A DNA stretch of 64,000 nt from Olavius sp. associated proteobacterium Delta 1 (GCA_902749685.1 CACVKW010000819.1:1-64000); one strand, 5' to 3'. Positions 18,017 to 27,048 are shown, numbered from the stretch's first letter. Notes: generated from the letters alone by a model not told the origin. Program-made: numbers and translations.

Positions 18017-19357
18017 TTAAACCATCGCCAGTGCATCGGCCAGACTCTTTTCAATGCGCTCACACATGTCATCGATATCTGATTTTTCGGCGATCAGGGG
18101 CGGTGCGACGGCAAACCAGGTGGGATCGATCCGCATGATCAGCCCGTTTTTTAAAGCGCTGGCTTTCAACGCGTTGCCAAGCTCGGGAAACGGCAGCATG
18201 GTCCGGGTGTCTTTTACCAGCTCAACGCCCCGCAGAATGCCCTTGCCGCGGATTTCCCGGATGACGCCCAAGGATTTTAATTTCTGCAGCTTTCGATTGA
18301 GATACTCACCCAGTGATTGTGCTTTGTCCGCCAGTCGATTTTCAGTTATTTCATCCAATACAGCTGTTCCGACCGCGCTGGCCAGGGGATTGCCGGCATA
18401 GGTGTGGCCGTGAGCGAACTGCACTTCATCTTCAGGCAGCCCGTAGAAAGCGTCCGCCATGTCTTCCCGGGCTATCATCGCGCCCAGCGGCAGCATGCCG
18501 CTGGAGATCCCTTTGCCGCAGCAGATGATGTCCGGTGTGACACCAAATTTTTGGGCCGCAAACATGGCGCCGGTTTTAGCGATACCGGTAATGACTTCAT
18601 CGAATATCAGGGCAATATTGTGCCGGCTGCAGGTTTCACGGAGTATTTTAAAATATTCATCGGTCGGCGTAATGATGCCGCCGGTATTGCCGACCGGTTC
18701 AACAATGACCCCGGCCACGGTTGCCGGATCTTCATGGAGAATAACATCTTCAAATGCCCGGGCGCTGAAGCGGTTGCACGCCTCCCACGTATCGAATCGG
18801 TCACGATAGTAATTGGGCGGAAAAACTTTCAGAAATCCCGCCATCTGGGGCTCGAATCGGGTCTTGCGAACGCCGGTACCGCTTGCGGCCATGGCGCCGA
18901 ATGTTCCCCCGTGATAGCCGTAGTATCTGGATACAAATTTATACTTTTGCGGATACCCGGTTTGTTTGTAATACTGCCGCACAAATTTGAGGGCGCATTC
19001 AACGGCTTCACTCCCGCCGCTCAAAGGTTTAATATAATTCAGATTGCCGGGGGTAACGCCGGCAAGTTTTTCAATAAAGTCCAGGGTCACGTTCGTCGTC
19101 GCATGCAGCGGCGGTGCAAAGGTGATTTTTTCCATCTGGTCGTGCATGGCACGCAGCAGTCTGGGGTGGCGATGTCCTAAAACCGCAACGAATATTCCGC
19201 CAATGGTGTCGAAATACTGCCGGCCCGCGGTGTCCCAATAGTAAAGACCATCGGCCCGGTCGATAATCAGCGGGTTCTTGATGAATTCAGAGGTTTGCTG
19301 AAAATCGATAAACGTGTGTTTCAGTAAGGCGATTTGACGCTCGGTTAATTTTGTCAT
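18017..19357 (-). CDS. Class III PLP-dependent aminotransferase
   Basis: The 446-residue protein is a fold-type I, class III (omega) aminotransferase. Recognisable are the DTIGGIFVAVLGHRHP front, SGGSEAVECALKFVRQY cofactor region, YHGGTFGAMAASG, VAGVIVEPVGNTGGI, LIFDEVITGIAKTG (cofactor Asp) and CCGKGISSGMLPLG with the Schiff-base Lys. Class III members transfer terminal amino groups from compounds such as taurine, beta-alanine, GABA, putrescine or aminosugars. It is preceded upstream by an SDR gene and followed by sugar genes, so an amino sugar or amino alcohol would suit, but this is inference. Confidence 0.88.
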   Translation of the reverse strand: MTKLTERQIALLKHTFIDFQQTSEFIKNPLIIDRADGLYYWDTAGRQYFDTIGGIFVAVLGHRHPRLLRAMHDQMEKITFAPPLHATTNVTLDFIEKLAGVTPGNLNYIKPLSGGSEAVECALKFVRQYYKQTGYPQKYKFVSRYYGYHGGTFGAMAASGTGVRKTRFEPQMAGFLKVFPPNYYRDRFDTWEACNRFSARAFEDVILHEDPATVAGVIVEPVGNTGGIITPTDEYFKILRETCSRHNIALIFDEVITGIAKTGAMFAAQKFGVTPDIICCGKGISSGMLPLGAMIAREDMADAFYGLPEDEVQFAHGHTYAGNPLASAVGTAVLDEITENRLADKAQSLGEYLNRKLQKLKSLGVIREIRGKGILRGVELVKDTRTMLPFPELGNALKASALKNGLIMRIDPTWFAVAPPLIAEKSDIDDMCERIEKSLADALAMV

Positions 19358-19448
19358 TTTAAACTCCCGGCAAAAGTCTGTAATAGACCCCTAAGGCATT
19401 TTCTCTAATAGCATGTTGTGAGTAACTGATGGTTTCAGGTGTCAGTAA

Positions 19449-19594
19449 TAAAAATCTCAAATAACAAAAAACAAATACCAAACAAATCACAATGACCAAA
19501 ATTAAAAATTCCAAACCATTGGCTTGTGATCTTATTTGAGATTTGGATATTGAAATTTGGAATTTATTTGTAATTTGGTGCTTGCAATTTGCTA
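19449..19594. repeat. AT-rich palindrome with CAAATAA/AATTCCAA words
   Basis: The left half contains TCTCAAATAA, CAAATACCAAAC, AATGACCAAAAT and AATTCCAAA words. The right half contains their complements (TTATTTGAGATTTGG, TTTGGAATTTATTTG, AATTTGGTGC). It shares these words with the element at 56295-56507. It lies between the aminotransferase and the SDR gene. Confidence 0.75.
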
Positions 19595-19655
19595 TTTTCG
19601 GTTTATCCGGATTTAGGCCCTTAGCGGGTTTTATCTGATAACGTGAGGATCCGGT

Positions 19656-20447
19656 TTAAATTGCCATTTTTGCCAACAGCTCGGCCCCCGCTTTCTGACC
19701 TGCCAGCTGACCGCCGTCAATCACAAAGACTTGTCCCGTGATAAACGATGCCCCATCGCCGGCCAGGAATAAAAACATGGGGGCGACATCTTCGACCTTG
19801 CCGTATCGGTTCAATGGGATGTAGCGGTCAACAAAATTTTCGACAAATTCGGGCGGATCTATCTCAGCCGACATCGGCGTCACCAGGTACCCCGGACATA
19901 CCGCATTGACCCTGATGCCCACATGGGCAAGTTCTAAGGCCATGGTCCGGGTCAACGCAATGATACCGCCTTTGCTGGCATCGTAGTGGGCATATCCGAA
20001 TTCCCCCGCCATCCCGTTTTTGCTGGACATGTTGATGACCACTCCTTTATTTCTGGCTGCCATTTTCTTGCAAACAGCTTGTGCAACAAAAAACATTCCC
20101 GTCAGATTGACATCAATTATCTTTTTCCATTCCGCGGCGGCAATTTGCAGGAAGGGCGTTTCAGATGCAATCCCGGCGTTGTTAATTAAAATATCAATTG
20201 GAGCAATTTCTTCGGCAGCGTCCACGGCCTCAAGTACGTCCGGCTGCCGGGATACATCCACGCGGTATGGATGCACTTCATAATCTTGCGCCGTTAATGT
20301 CCCGGCGGCATCATTTAGCAGGTCTTCGACGTTGTCGAATATCGTCATGCGTGCGCCCTGCTGTGCAAAATGCCGGGCGATTTCAAATCCGATCCCTCTC
20401 CCGCCGCCGGTGACGAGTACATGTTTTCCTGAAAATTGGCCTTTCAT
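19656..20447 (-). CDS. SDR-family oxidoreductase
   Basis: The 263-residue protein is a classical short-chain dehydrogenase. GKHVLVTGGGRGIGFEIA gives the nucleotide-binding TGxxxGxG at 9-20, followed by NNAG, and by the active site with Ser (INMSSKNGMAG) and YDASKGG, where the usual YxxxK motif is present as YDASK. C-terminal FITGQVFVIDGGQ is typical. The ATG at 20447 is preceded by AAGGAGGCGG; a longer frame upstream has no support. It is first in the minus-strand group ahead of the aminotransferase. It would oxidise or reduce a secondary alcohol of a sugar or polyol. Confidence 0.87.
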   Translation of the reverse strand: MKGQFSGKHVLVTGGGRGIGFEIARHFAQQGARMTIFDNVEDLLNDAAGTLTAQDYEVHPYRVDVSRQPDVLEAVDAAEEIAPIDILINNAGIASETPFLQIAAAEWKKIIDVNLTGMFFVAQAVCKKMAARNKGVVINMSSKNGMAGEFGYAHYDASKGGIIALTRTMALELAHVGIRVNAVCPGYLVTPMSAEIDPPEFVENFVDRYIPLNRYGKVEDVAPMFLFLAGDGASFITGQVFVIDGGQLAGQKAGAELLAKMAI

Positions 20448-21114
20448 ACCGCCTCCTTGTCTGGTTTTGCCCGCATGACAGGTTTTTGCCGTTTTCTTCA
20501 GATTCGCGCAGAACACCTCAGTATCCATGCGTTTTTACAAGCTTGCTTATCAGATTTGAGCTGAAACCGCAAAGCGATATGATCTATGGATGAGGGAGAC
20601 GTTAAGCCAAAAAAAAAATTTTATAAAAATGGCAATTGAATCTCAGCGCTACCATCACCGCACCGGGTCAATTGCGGCAACTTGACCCCCGACTTCACGC
20701 AGGACTGGTTGCGTGCAAAATTCAGATAAGAAAAACCCTTGACATCGAATAGGGGAGCAACTATAGAAATTTAAACCGGATTAAAACCCTGTCTGCTTAA
20801 CCCTGGTATAATCGAACCGATGCGCCGGATCGCCGATCCGGAGTTGTCGCCCCAGCGGATCATCATGAAACCGGAGCTGGTCATTCGGAGTTCATGTCAT
20901 AAAAGCATATATCCCGAAAATATTATCAAAGATGACTGGTGTTGTGCCCCGAAAATCTCTGAAAAAAATATGTGTAACTCTGGTAACCCGGTATTCGATG
21001 TTCATCTTTTCAGTTGCCGGCTGCAAATAAACAACTTAGCGCGTATGGAGATAAACCGCCTGTCCAGGCCCCTGTCGTGTTTTGAATGGACTTCAAAAGA
21101 TTAAGGAAAGCGTT
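20448..21114. other. Divergent intergenic region
   Basis: This 667-base space separates a minus-strand SDR gene from the plus-strand enolase-superfamily gene. It contains the inverted motif TCAATTGCGGCAACTTGA (20668-20685), a good sigma-70 promoter (20739-20767), and a perfect palindrome CCGGATCG-C-CGATCCGG near 20826. A 94-codon frame at 20820-21104 is open but has no ribosome site and no recognisable similarity, so I do not call it a gene. Confidence 0.5.
20739..20767 (+). promoter_or_regulatory. Predicted sigma-70 promoter
   Basis: TTGACA at 20739-20744 and TATAGA at 20762-20767 are separated by 17 bases, close to the ideal spacing. It points toward the enolase-superfamily/galT/galK genes, whose first ATG lies about 350 bases downstream, so a long leader or a second promoter is implied. 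Confidence 0.6.
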
Positions 21115-22218
21115 ATGGATTCCAGCATGGGAGCAGCAATAGAGCGGGTCACCACCAAACTGTTTAAAGTTCCGCTGCCGGAGGTACTAACGGATGCCAA
21201 ACATGGCGACCACACCCATTTCGAACTCGTTACCGTAACCGTTACACTGGCGGGCGGTCACGCGGGTACCGGCTATACTTATACCGGCGGCAAGGGCGGG
21301 CAGGCAATCCGCGCGATGATTGAATATGATTTGGCCCCGGCGTTAATCGGCAAAGATGGATTGGCCATCGACGCTATATACGATTTCATGGAATGGCATG
21401 TTCATTACGTCGGACGCGGCGGCATTGCCGCATTTGCCATCTCGGCCATCGACATTGCCCTGTGGGATAATCGCTGCCGACACGCGGGCCAACCGCTGTG
21501 GAAACTGGCGGGCGGGGCCTCAAACAGGACCTTAGCCTATTGCGGCGGCATTGACCTGATGTTTCCGACGGCCAAACTGCTCGGCAATATTCAGAGCTAT
21601 CTCGAACGCGGATTTAATGCCGTCAAAATCAAAGTCGGGCGCGCCGCCCTTGACGAAGATGTTGCACGTGTCAAAGCCGTACGGGAACTGATCGGCGATA
21701 AGATCAAGTTTATGGTGGATGCCAACTATTCCATGTCGGTGGACAAAGCGATCCGGGCCGCTCGGGCGTTTGAGCCCTATGACATTTTGTGGTTCGAGGA
21801 GCCGACCATTCCCGACGACTACCAAGGATATGGGCAGATAGCCGAAGCGACCGGCATGCCCCTGGCCATGGGTGAAAACCTGCATACGATCCATGAATTC
21901 GGCTATGCCTTCGAACAGGCAAAGTTATCCTACATCCAGCCGGACGCGTCCAACTGCGGCGGGATTACCGGTTGGCTGCGGGTGGCCGAACTGTCCGAAA
22001 AATACAACCTGCCCATCTGCAGCCACGGAATGCAGGAACTGCATGTGAGTCTGATCGCGTCCCAACCCCATGGCGGTTGGCTCGAAGTGCACAGCTTTCC
22101 CATTGATGAATACACCACGCGGCCGCTGGTTGTCGAAAACTACCGCGCCGTTGCGCCCGATGCTCCGGGGATAGGCGTCAGGTTTAACCGGGACAAGCTA
22201 AAGCCGTATGAAATTTAG
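21115..22218 (+). CDS. Enolase-superfamily (mandelate racemase-like) sugar-acid dehydratase/racemase
   Basis: The 367-residue protein has the enolase-superfamily capping domain (1-125) and barrel. Catalytic Lys are in VKIKVG (K171, K173). Metal ligands are D202 (MVDANYS), E228 (WFEEP) and E254 (MGENLHT). The D277/H304 pair (IQPDAS and CSHGMQELH) is the general base seen in the mandelate-racemase subgroup. Many such proteins dehydrate aldonic or aldaric acids. The ATG at 21115 is chosen because AAGGA lies just before it. GalT and GalK follow closely (11- and 9-base gaps), suggesting galactose-derived substrates, but a specific sugar acid cannot be named. Confidence 0.87.
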   Translation: MDSSMGAAIERVTTKLFKVPLPEVLTDAKHGDHTHFELVTVTVTLAGGHAGTGYTYTGGKGGQAIRAMIEYDLAPALIGKDGLAIDAIYDFMEWHVHYVGRGGIAAFAISAIDIALWDNRCRHAGQPLWKLAGGASNRTLAYCGGIDLMFPTAKLLGNIQSYLERGFNAVKIKVGRAALDEDVARVKAVRELIGDKIKFMVDANYSMSVDKAIRAARAFEPYDILWFEEPTIPDDYQGYGQIAEATGMPLAMGENLHTIHEFGYAFEQAKLSYIQPDASNCGGITGWLRVAELSEKYNLPICSHGMQELHVSLIASQPHGGWLEVHSFPIDEYTTRPLVVENYRAVAPDAPGIGVRFNRDKLKPYEI

Positions 22219-22229
22219 AAACGCATCCT

Positions 22230-23267
22230 ATGAAATTTTCTTCGTTTGATCCCCCACACCGTCGCCACAACCCACTAACGGGTGAATGGGTCCTGGTATC
22301 CCCCCACCGGAACAGGCGCCCCTGGCAGGGGCAACTGGAAAAACCAGCGCCGGTAAACCCGCCGGTCTATGATCCGGATTGCTATTTGTGCCCGGGAAAT
22401 CAGCGCGCCGGTGAGGTCAAAAACCCCAATTATGCTAAAACCTATGTCTTTACCAATGACTTCAGCGCACTGCTTCCTGAAACGGAGCGTTTTGATACTA
22501 CCCACCGGCTATTAAAAAGTGGGGCCGCACGGGGCACCTGCAAAGTCGTCTGTTTTTCCCCGCAACACAACATGACATTGCCGGAAATGAGTGAAGCGGG
22601 GATACGGGCTGTGGTCGATACATGGGCCGAGCAAACCAGTCAACTGGGCCATAGTTATCGCTGGGTGCAAGTGTTTGAAAACAAAGGGGCCGTCATGGGG
22701 TGTTCCAACCCTCACCCGCATGGCCAAATTTGGGCGGTAAATGTTTTGCCGAATGAACCAGCCAAAGAGGACAGACAGCAACAAACCTATTTTCAGGAAC
22801 ATAAAAAACCATTATTGACCGATTATGCCCGGGTAGAAATAGAGCGAAAAGAACGCCTGGTCATCCAAAATGCGCATTGGCTGGCGGTCGTCCCATACTG
22901 GGCGATCTGGCCCTTTGAAATACTGCTCCTGCCGCGCCGTCATGTTTTACGAATCTTTGATTTGAACGGGGCCGAACGAGACGCCCTGGCCGACATCCTC
23001 AAGCGCCTGCTCACCCGCTACGACAACCTGTTTGAAGTATCATTCCCGTATTCAATGGGTTGGCATGGTGCGCCGACGGATCACAACGATTATGATTATT
23101 GGCAGCTGCATGCTCATTTTTACCCGCCTCTGCTGCGCTCTGCAACCGTCAAAAAATTTATGGTCGGGTATGAAATGTCAGCCGAACCCCAACGGGATTT
23201 GACAGCCGAACAAGCCGTGCAACGATTGCGGGGTTTGTCCGAGATTCACTATAAATCCAGGCATTGA
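22230..23267 (+). CDS. galT: Galactose-1-phosphate uridylyltransferase
   Basis: The 345-residue HIT-superfamily enzyme exchanges UMP between UDP-glucose and galactose-1-phosphate in the Leloir pathway. The active-site HPH with the uridylylated His is in [12 protein letters not shown] (H162-P-H164). C51 and C54 (CYLCPGN) fit the structural zinc site. The N-terminal [17 protein letters not shown] segment and C-terminal [11 protein letters not shown] are family features. It is directly followed by galK. No galE (UDP-galactose epimerase) is visible in the window. Confidence 0.95.
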   Translation: MKFSSFDPPHRRHNPLTGEWVLVSPHRNRRPWQGQLEKPAPVNPPVYDPDCYLCPGNQRAGEVKNPNYAKTYVFTNDFSALLPETERFDTTHRLLKSGAARGTCKVVCFSPQHNMTLPEMSEAGIRAVVDTWAEQTSQLGHSYRWVQVFENKGAVMGCSNPHPHGQIWAVNVLPNEPAKEDRQQQTYFQEHKKPLLTDYARVEIERKERLVIQNAHWLAVVPYWAIWPFEILLLPRRHVLRIFDLNGAERDALADILKRLLTRYDNLFEVSFPYSMGWHGAPTDHNDYDYWQLHAHFYPPLLRSATVKKFMVGYEMSAEPQRDLTAEQAVQRLRGLSEIHYKSRH

Positions 23268-23276
23268 TGGAGTAAT

Positions 23277-24419
23277 ATGTCCACCCGAGAACACGCTATA
23301 ACGGAATTTAAACGCCACTTTGGAGATCCGCCGGCCTTTGTGGTGCGCGCGCCGGGACGGGTCAACCTGATCGGTGAGCACACCGACTATAACGATGGTT
23401 TTGTACTACCGCTAGCGATTGACCGGGCGGTCTGGATTGCACTGAGGCCCGCATCCACCAAACAGGTTGTGCTTCACGCCTTGGATTTGAATCAGTCGGC
23501 TGAGTTTTCACTCAAAAATATTAAACATGAAAATCAGGAATGGGTGGAATATGTTAAAGGTACCGCCTGGGCCTTACAACAGGCCGGGTACCTTCTGGCC
23601 GGCTGGGAGGGTTTAATAACAAGCAGCATACCGATCGGTGCGGGGCTTTCCTCCTCGGCGGCCTTGGAACTGGCGGCAGCACGGGCGTTTGCAGCGGTAT
23701 CCGGCTATCCGTGGGACGCAGTTAAGATGGCCCGGATCGGGCAACAGGCCGAGCGGGACTGGGTCGGGGTTAACTGCGGTATTATGGACCAGATGATATC
23801 GGCCCTGGGACGGGCAGGACACGCGCTTTTAATGGATTGCCGCTCGTTAAAAACAAATCTGGTGCCCCTGCCGCCGGACATGGCCGTCGTCGTTCTTGAC
23901 ACCGCCACCCGCCGGGGGCTGGTGGACTCTGCCTACAATATACGCCGGCAGCAATGTAATGTGGCGGCCCGTTTTTTTGGCGTGCCGGCCTTGCGCGATG
24001 TCAGCCGGGACGAGTTTGATGCCAAAGCGGCGGCACTCGATCCGGTCGTTTTCCGGCGGGCACGCCACGTGATTGAGGAAAACTTCCGGACGCGCGACGC
24101 TGTGCAAGCCATGTCTCGCAAAGACGCCGCCAAACTTGGCCGATTGATCAACGCCAGTCACGCCAGTTTGCGGGACGATTTTGAAGTGTCGAGCCCACAA
24201 CTGGATCAAATGGTCGACTGTGCCCAACAGGAGTCCGCTTGCTATGGGGCGCGTATGACCGGGGCCGGGTTCGGCGGTTGCGCGATTGCCATCGTTCAAT
24301 CGGAGGCAGTTCATGATTTCTGCGAGACTGTGACCATCAACTATCAGAAAGCAGCAGGCTTGAAACCCGAAATTTATGTTTGCACAGCCACCGATGGCGC
24401 AACAACTAGTGCAATCTAA
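23277..24419 (+). CDS. galK: Galactokinase
   Basis: The 380-residue GHMP kinase phosphorylates galactose at C1. The galactokinase signature GRVNLIGEHTDYNDG is at 27-41, the ATP loop GAGLSSSAALELAAA near 121-135, and the C-terminal GAGFGGCAIA motif near 337. Length is normal for bacterial GalK. It begins 9 bases after galT and forms an operon with it and the enolase-superfamily gene. A DVAVLDT-like ATP-site substitution is absent; no odd features were seen. Confidence 0.95.
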   Translation: MSTREHAITEFKRHFGDPPAFVVRAPGRVNLIGEHTDYNDGFVLPLAIDRAVWIALRPASTKQVVLHALDLNQSAEFSLKNIKHENQEWVEYVKGTAWALQQAGYLLAGWEGLITSSIPIGAGLSSSAALELAAARAFAAVSGYPWDAVKMARIGQQAERDWVGVNCGIMDQMISALGRAGHALLMDCRSLKTNLVPLPPDMAVVVLDTATRRGLVDSAYNIRRQQCNVAARFFGVPALRDVSRDEFDAKAAALDPVVFRRARHVIEENFRTRDAVQAMSRKDAAKLGRLINASHASLRDDFEVSSPQLDQMVDCAQQESACYGARMTGAGFGGCAIAIVQSEAVHDFCETVTINYQKAAGLKPEIYVCTATDGATTSAI

Positions 24420-24575
24420 TACCTGAATTTTCGGGCATAGAACGAAAAAATAAAAGCGCGCCGGTGCATTATATGTTGAATTTGCAATCCCTGCCGTGGC
24501 ATGATTTGTATGGCGCAAATCATGGTGCCCCGTCAAGTGCGGCAACTTGATCTCGAACTTTAAAAAGGAGGAAAA

Positions 24576-25274
24576 ATGAGCAAGACCGAAGTGTTGAACG
24601 AAACGTTTCATTTTATTTTCAACCGGATGGTGGACACGGGCCAGGCACCGCATTATACAGAGATTGCAGCCGAACTCGGAGTTTCACCCGAAGACGGGCG
24701 AAAAACGATGCATACCCTGTTTGAGTCCGGAGTCTATGGCTGGCTGTTTCCAAATACGGATTTTATCGCCTCGTTCGCCCCTTTTAACAATCAACCCACC
24801 CAGTTCCGCGTCACCGTTGAAGGCGAGCAGAAGTGGTTCGCGCAGTGAGCTTTCGAATCGCTGGCGGTCAGCTGGCTGTTTCCGGGGAAAAAGGTTCGCA
24901 TCGACTCCCCATGTCTCGATTGCGGTGACCCGATCACCATCGAAATGCGTGACGGCTTAATCGAAAAGGCCGATCCGGAAGGATTGATCGGCCATGTATC
25001 CCTTCCCGTGTCCAAATGGAGGCCGGATGTTGCTTACGCCTGAAGTACGATGCTTTTCTTCCGGTCGGAAGAACATTTGAAAAACTGGGCGCAGTACGAT
25101 CCTGCTACACAGGATGGAGTTTCCCAGTTGGAGGGGCTGCTAGCGATGTTTTCCAGCAACCTCTTCAAAAGACGAATGGACCCGGATTACTTCTCCAATA
25201 TGAAAACATATTTGGGGGAATTGATCGGAGAAGTCGGTAGCAATGATAAAATCGGTGCTTTTTTGAAAACTTAA
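24576..25274 (+). CDS. MerB-like alkylmercury lyase homologue with two selenocysteines
   Basis: A single frame of 232 codons carries in-frame TGA at codon 91 (24846-24848) and codon 156 (25041-25043). The N-terminus holds a winged-helix-like HTH (YTEIAAELGVSPEDGRKTMH, about 26-50) as in MerB. The following region reads QPTQFRVTVEGEQKWFAQ-U-AFESL. MerB has its catalytic Cys96 in WCALDTL, so U91 aligns with Cys96 and E94 with Asp99. U156 (DVAYA-U-STMLFF) aligns with Cys159 of MerB (SFCCHVHFF). The spacing of 65 agrees with 63 in MerB, and C113/C116 (CLDCGDPI) match the MerB region around Cys117. Each TGA is followed by a SECIS-like hairpin. AAAAAGGAGGA precedes the ATG. Continuous homology across both TGAs, plus SECIS, makes a pseudogene unlikely. 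Substrate may be organomercury or another organometal; this is inferred. Confidence 0.85.
24846..24872 (+). promoter_or_regulatory. SECIS-like element 1 (recodes UGA at codon 91)
   Basis: After UGA, GCTG (24860-24863) pairs with CAGC (24869-24872) around the loop GCGGT, which presents the GGU typical of bacterial SECIS apical loops. The GGU lies 18-20 bases after the UGA, matching the distance in E. coli fdhF. The stem is short and only moderately convincing by itself. Confidence 0.65.
25041..25073 (+). promoter_or_regulatory. SECIS-like element 2 (recodes UGA at codon 156)
   Basis: A perfect seven-pair stem TTCTTCC (25056-25062) / GGAAGAA (25067-25073) closes the tetraloop GGTC at 25063-25066. 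The loop begins 20 bases after the UGA. Stem, distance and GGUC loop all fit the SelB-recognised bacterial SECIS. Confidence 0.85.
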
Positions 25275-25311
25275 AAGGTGATTCATGATTGAGGAACGGA
25301 TTCTTTATGGC

Positions 25312-25356
25312 TATGATCGAAGGGTGGTCAAGTCCACCCTCGGGGGGATTAATCTG
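25312..25356 (-). pseudogene. mazF remnant
   Basis: Forty-five bases match 30783-30827, inside the intact mazF gene, with only two mismatches (C/T and G/A). On the minus strand it encodes INPPEGGLDHPSII, the same residues as INPPEGGLDRPSII of the intact protein. Nothing else of the gene is recognisable on either side. It is a scar of a lost or moved toxin gene in the space between the MerB-like gene and the TRAP operon. Confidence 0.75.
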
Positions 25357-25508
25357 GTCTTAAATAAACCTTTTGACTGATTTATCCTTGAATGTTATAC
25401 GTTTTTATCAATAATTCTCATCATTAGCAGATTGTCTGCGATAACCTCCATTTATTTAATTCGTACTCTTTAAATCTTAATTCCCCCAATCGAGAAGGAG
25501 GAGAAAAT

Positions 25509-26525
25509 ATGAAAACAGGAAAACTATTGACGATCTTAGTTGCAGCGTTTCTATTGACAACGATGAATGTCATGGCTGAATCTGTAACCCTTCGACTTGC
25601 CGATCAGTTCCCACTGACGCATTTTGCCTCCAAAACAGGCTCTCAGGCATTTATCAAACAAGTAGACGAGATGTCGAAGCAGACGATTAAGATCAAGCAT
25701 TTTCCGGCGCAACAGCTGGCCAAGGCATCCGGTATGCTGGATGCGGTGAAGAATCGCGTTGCTGACATTGCCGTCTGCGGTGTCGTTTATGTATCGGATC
25801 GGATGCCCCTGTCCGGTGCCGCAATGCTGCCCGGTCTGTTCAATGATGTCACGACCGGCACCCGGGCTTATACCAAGCTGGCAAACAAGGAACTGCTGGA
25901 AGCAGAATTTCTGCGTCACGGCGTGCGACCGTTATGGGTGTCGCTCGCACCCGTCTACCAGCTGCAGTTGACTTCCAAGGAACCGATCACCAGTCTTGAG
26001 GATATCAAGGGCAAGAAATTGCGCACCGCCGGTGCGATCATGGAACTGACTGCCAAGGCACTGGGTGCAACCCCGGTGACAATCGGCCCGAGTGATTTCT
26101 ATCTGTCCCTGCAACGCGGAACAGTAGACGGTGCGATTTATACTATCCCAGGGTGGCGTGCATACAGCCTGCAGGAAGTGTTGAACAGTTCCACCGTTAA
26201 CGCCGGTCTCGGTTCCGTCGCTTTTGCCACCCTGATTAACGAGGATGTGTGGCAGAGCCTGTCGCCGGAAGTCCAGTCTATATTACAGAAGACAGGGGAA
26301 GCAACCGGGGCGGGTGCGGCCGCGATCTTCGACAAGGTTGTGGCCAAATCCAACAATAATATGAAAGAGGCCGGAAAAAATATCTATCCCTTGTCGCCGG
26401 CGGTTCTTGAAGAGATGAGCGCAAAGCTTGCAACCGTTGAAAAAGTCTGGCTGGATCAAATGAAGAGCCGCAACCTGCCCGGTGACAAAATTCTTGAGGC
26501 GTTTAAGCGTTATCTCAATGAATAG
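25509..26525 (+). CDS. dctP: TRAP transporter substrate-binding protein (DctP type)
   Basis: The 338-residue periplasmic protein has a Sec signal peptide at 1-23 (KTGKLLTILVAAFLLTTMNVMA) and the DctP fold. The segment GTRAYTKLANKELLEAEF, then LTSKEPITSLEDIKGKKLRTAG with the conserved Arg that binds a carboxylate, and GTVDGAIYTIPGWRAY are family features. TRAP systems take up organic acids using an ion gradient. A strong AGAAGGAGGAG ribosome site precedes the ATG. Its stop overlaps the DctQ start by eight bases. Confidence 0.92.
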   Translation: MKTGKLLTILVAAFLLTTMNVMAESVTLRLADQFPLTHFASKTGSQAFIKQVDEMSKQTIKIKHFPAQQLAKASGMLDAVKNRVADIAVCGVVYVSDRMPLSGAAMLPGLFNDVTTGTRAYTKLANKELLEAEFLRHGVRPLWVSLAPVYQLQLTSKEPITSLEDIKGKKLRTAGAIMELTAKALGATPVTIGPSDFYLSLQRGTVDGAIYTIPGWRAYSLQEVLNSSTVNAGLGSVAFATLINEDVWQSLSPEVQSILQKTGEATGAGAAAIFDKVVAKSNNNMKEAGKNIYPLSPAVLEEMSAKLATVEKVWLDQMKSRNLPGDKILEAFKRYLNE

Positions 26526-27048
26526 TGATAATTACCAAAAAAAAGACATTACCCGCTTTTTAGAGCTTTTCGAAAAACTCTACATGGCGGTGGCCATGAT
26601 TTCGATCTTTGTTATGATGCTGTCAATCAGTGCCGATGCGCTGAGCCGTTACCTGTTCGGCAGCCCGATTACGGGGCAGTATGAGTTCACCCAGCTTTAC
26701 CTGCTGGTCATACTCGTTTTTATGGCCCTGCCACGCACTTATGTCATCGGGGGGCATATTCGGCTCAACCTTCTGGATGGGTATCGGCGCAAAATCCCCT
26801 TCAATCTGTCTGAAAGGTGTAACGCCGCCCTGGCCGGCATTGCCTTTGGCGCCATTGCCTATATCTCAGGACTTGAGGCCATCGAAAAATTTGTCAACCA
26901 GGACAAGCTTTTCGGTGCCGTTCAATTTCCCATATACTGGAGTTATGTCTGGCTGCCGCTTGGCAGCGGTCTTATGGCGCTGCGATTGATTTATGAGATA
27001 TTTGTTCCGCTGCCGCGCCATGACAATCAGCCAGAAGGTGAGCTATGA
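26518..27048 (+). CDS. dctQ: TRAP transporter small permease (DctQ type)
   Basis: The 176-residue protein has four predicted membrane segments (about 18-40, 50-72, 95-115, 136-156), the DctQ pattern. The residues between segments include ADALSRYLFGSPITGQYEFTQ, a typical DctQ front. The ATG at 26518 lies within the last codons of dctP, and its own end overlaps dctM by four bases, so the three genes are translationally coupled. A longer frame beginning at 26482 would lie in dctP and is not supported. Confidence 0.9.
   Translation: MNSDNYQKKDITRFLELFEKLYMAVAMISIFVMMLSISADALSRYLFGSPITGQYEFTQLYLLVILVFMALPRTYVIGGHIRLNLLDGYRRKIPFNLSERCNAALAGIAFGAIAYISGLEAIEKFVNQDKLFGAVQFPIYWSYVWLPLGSGLMALRLIYEIFVPLPRHDNQPEGEL

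Noticed and set aside
18317..19180. Long plus-strand open frame of 287 codons opposite the aminotransferase
   Set aside because: It is the antisense shadow of a well-supported class III aminotransferase gene, with no recognisable motifs of its own.
20820..21104. 94-codon plus-strand frame starting MRRIADPELSPQ
   Set aside because: No ribosome site, no recognisable similarity, uneven composition; it overlaps an intergenic palindrome and ends just before the true ATG at 21115.
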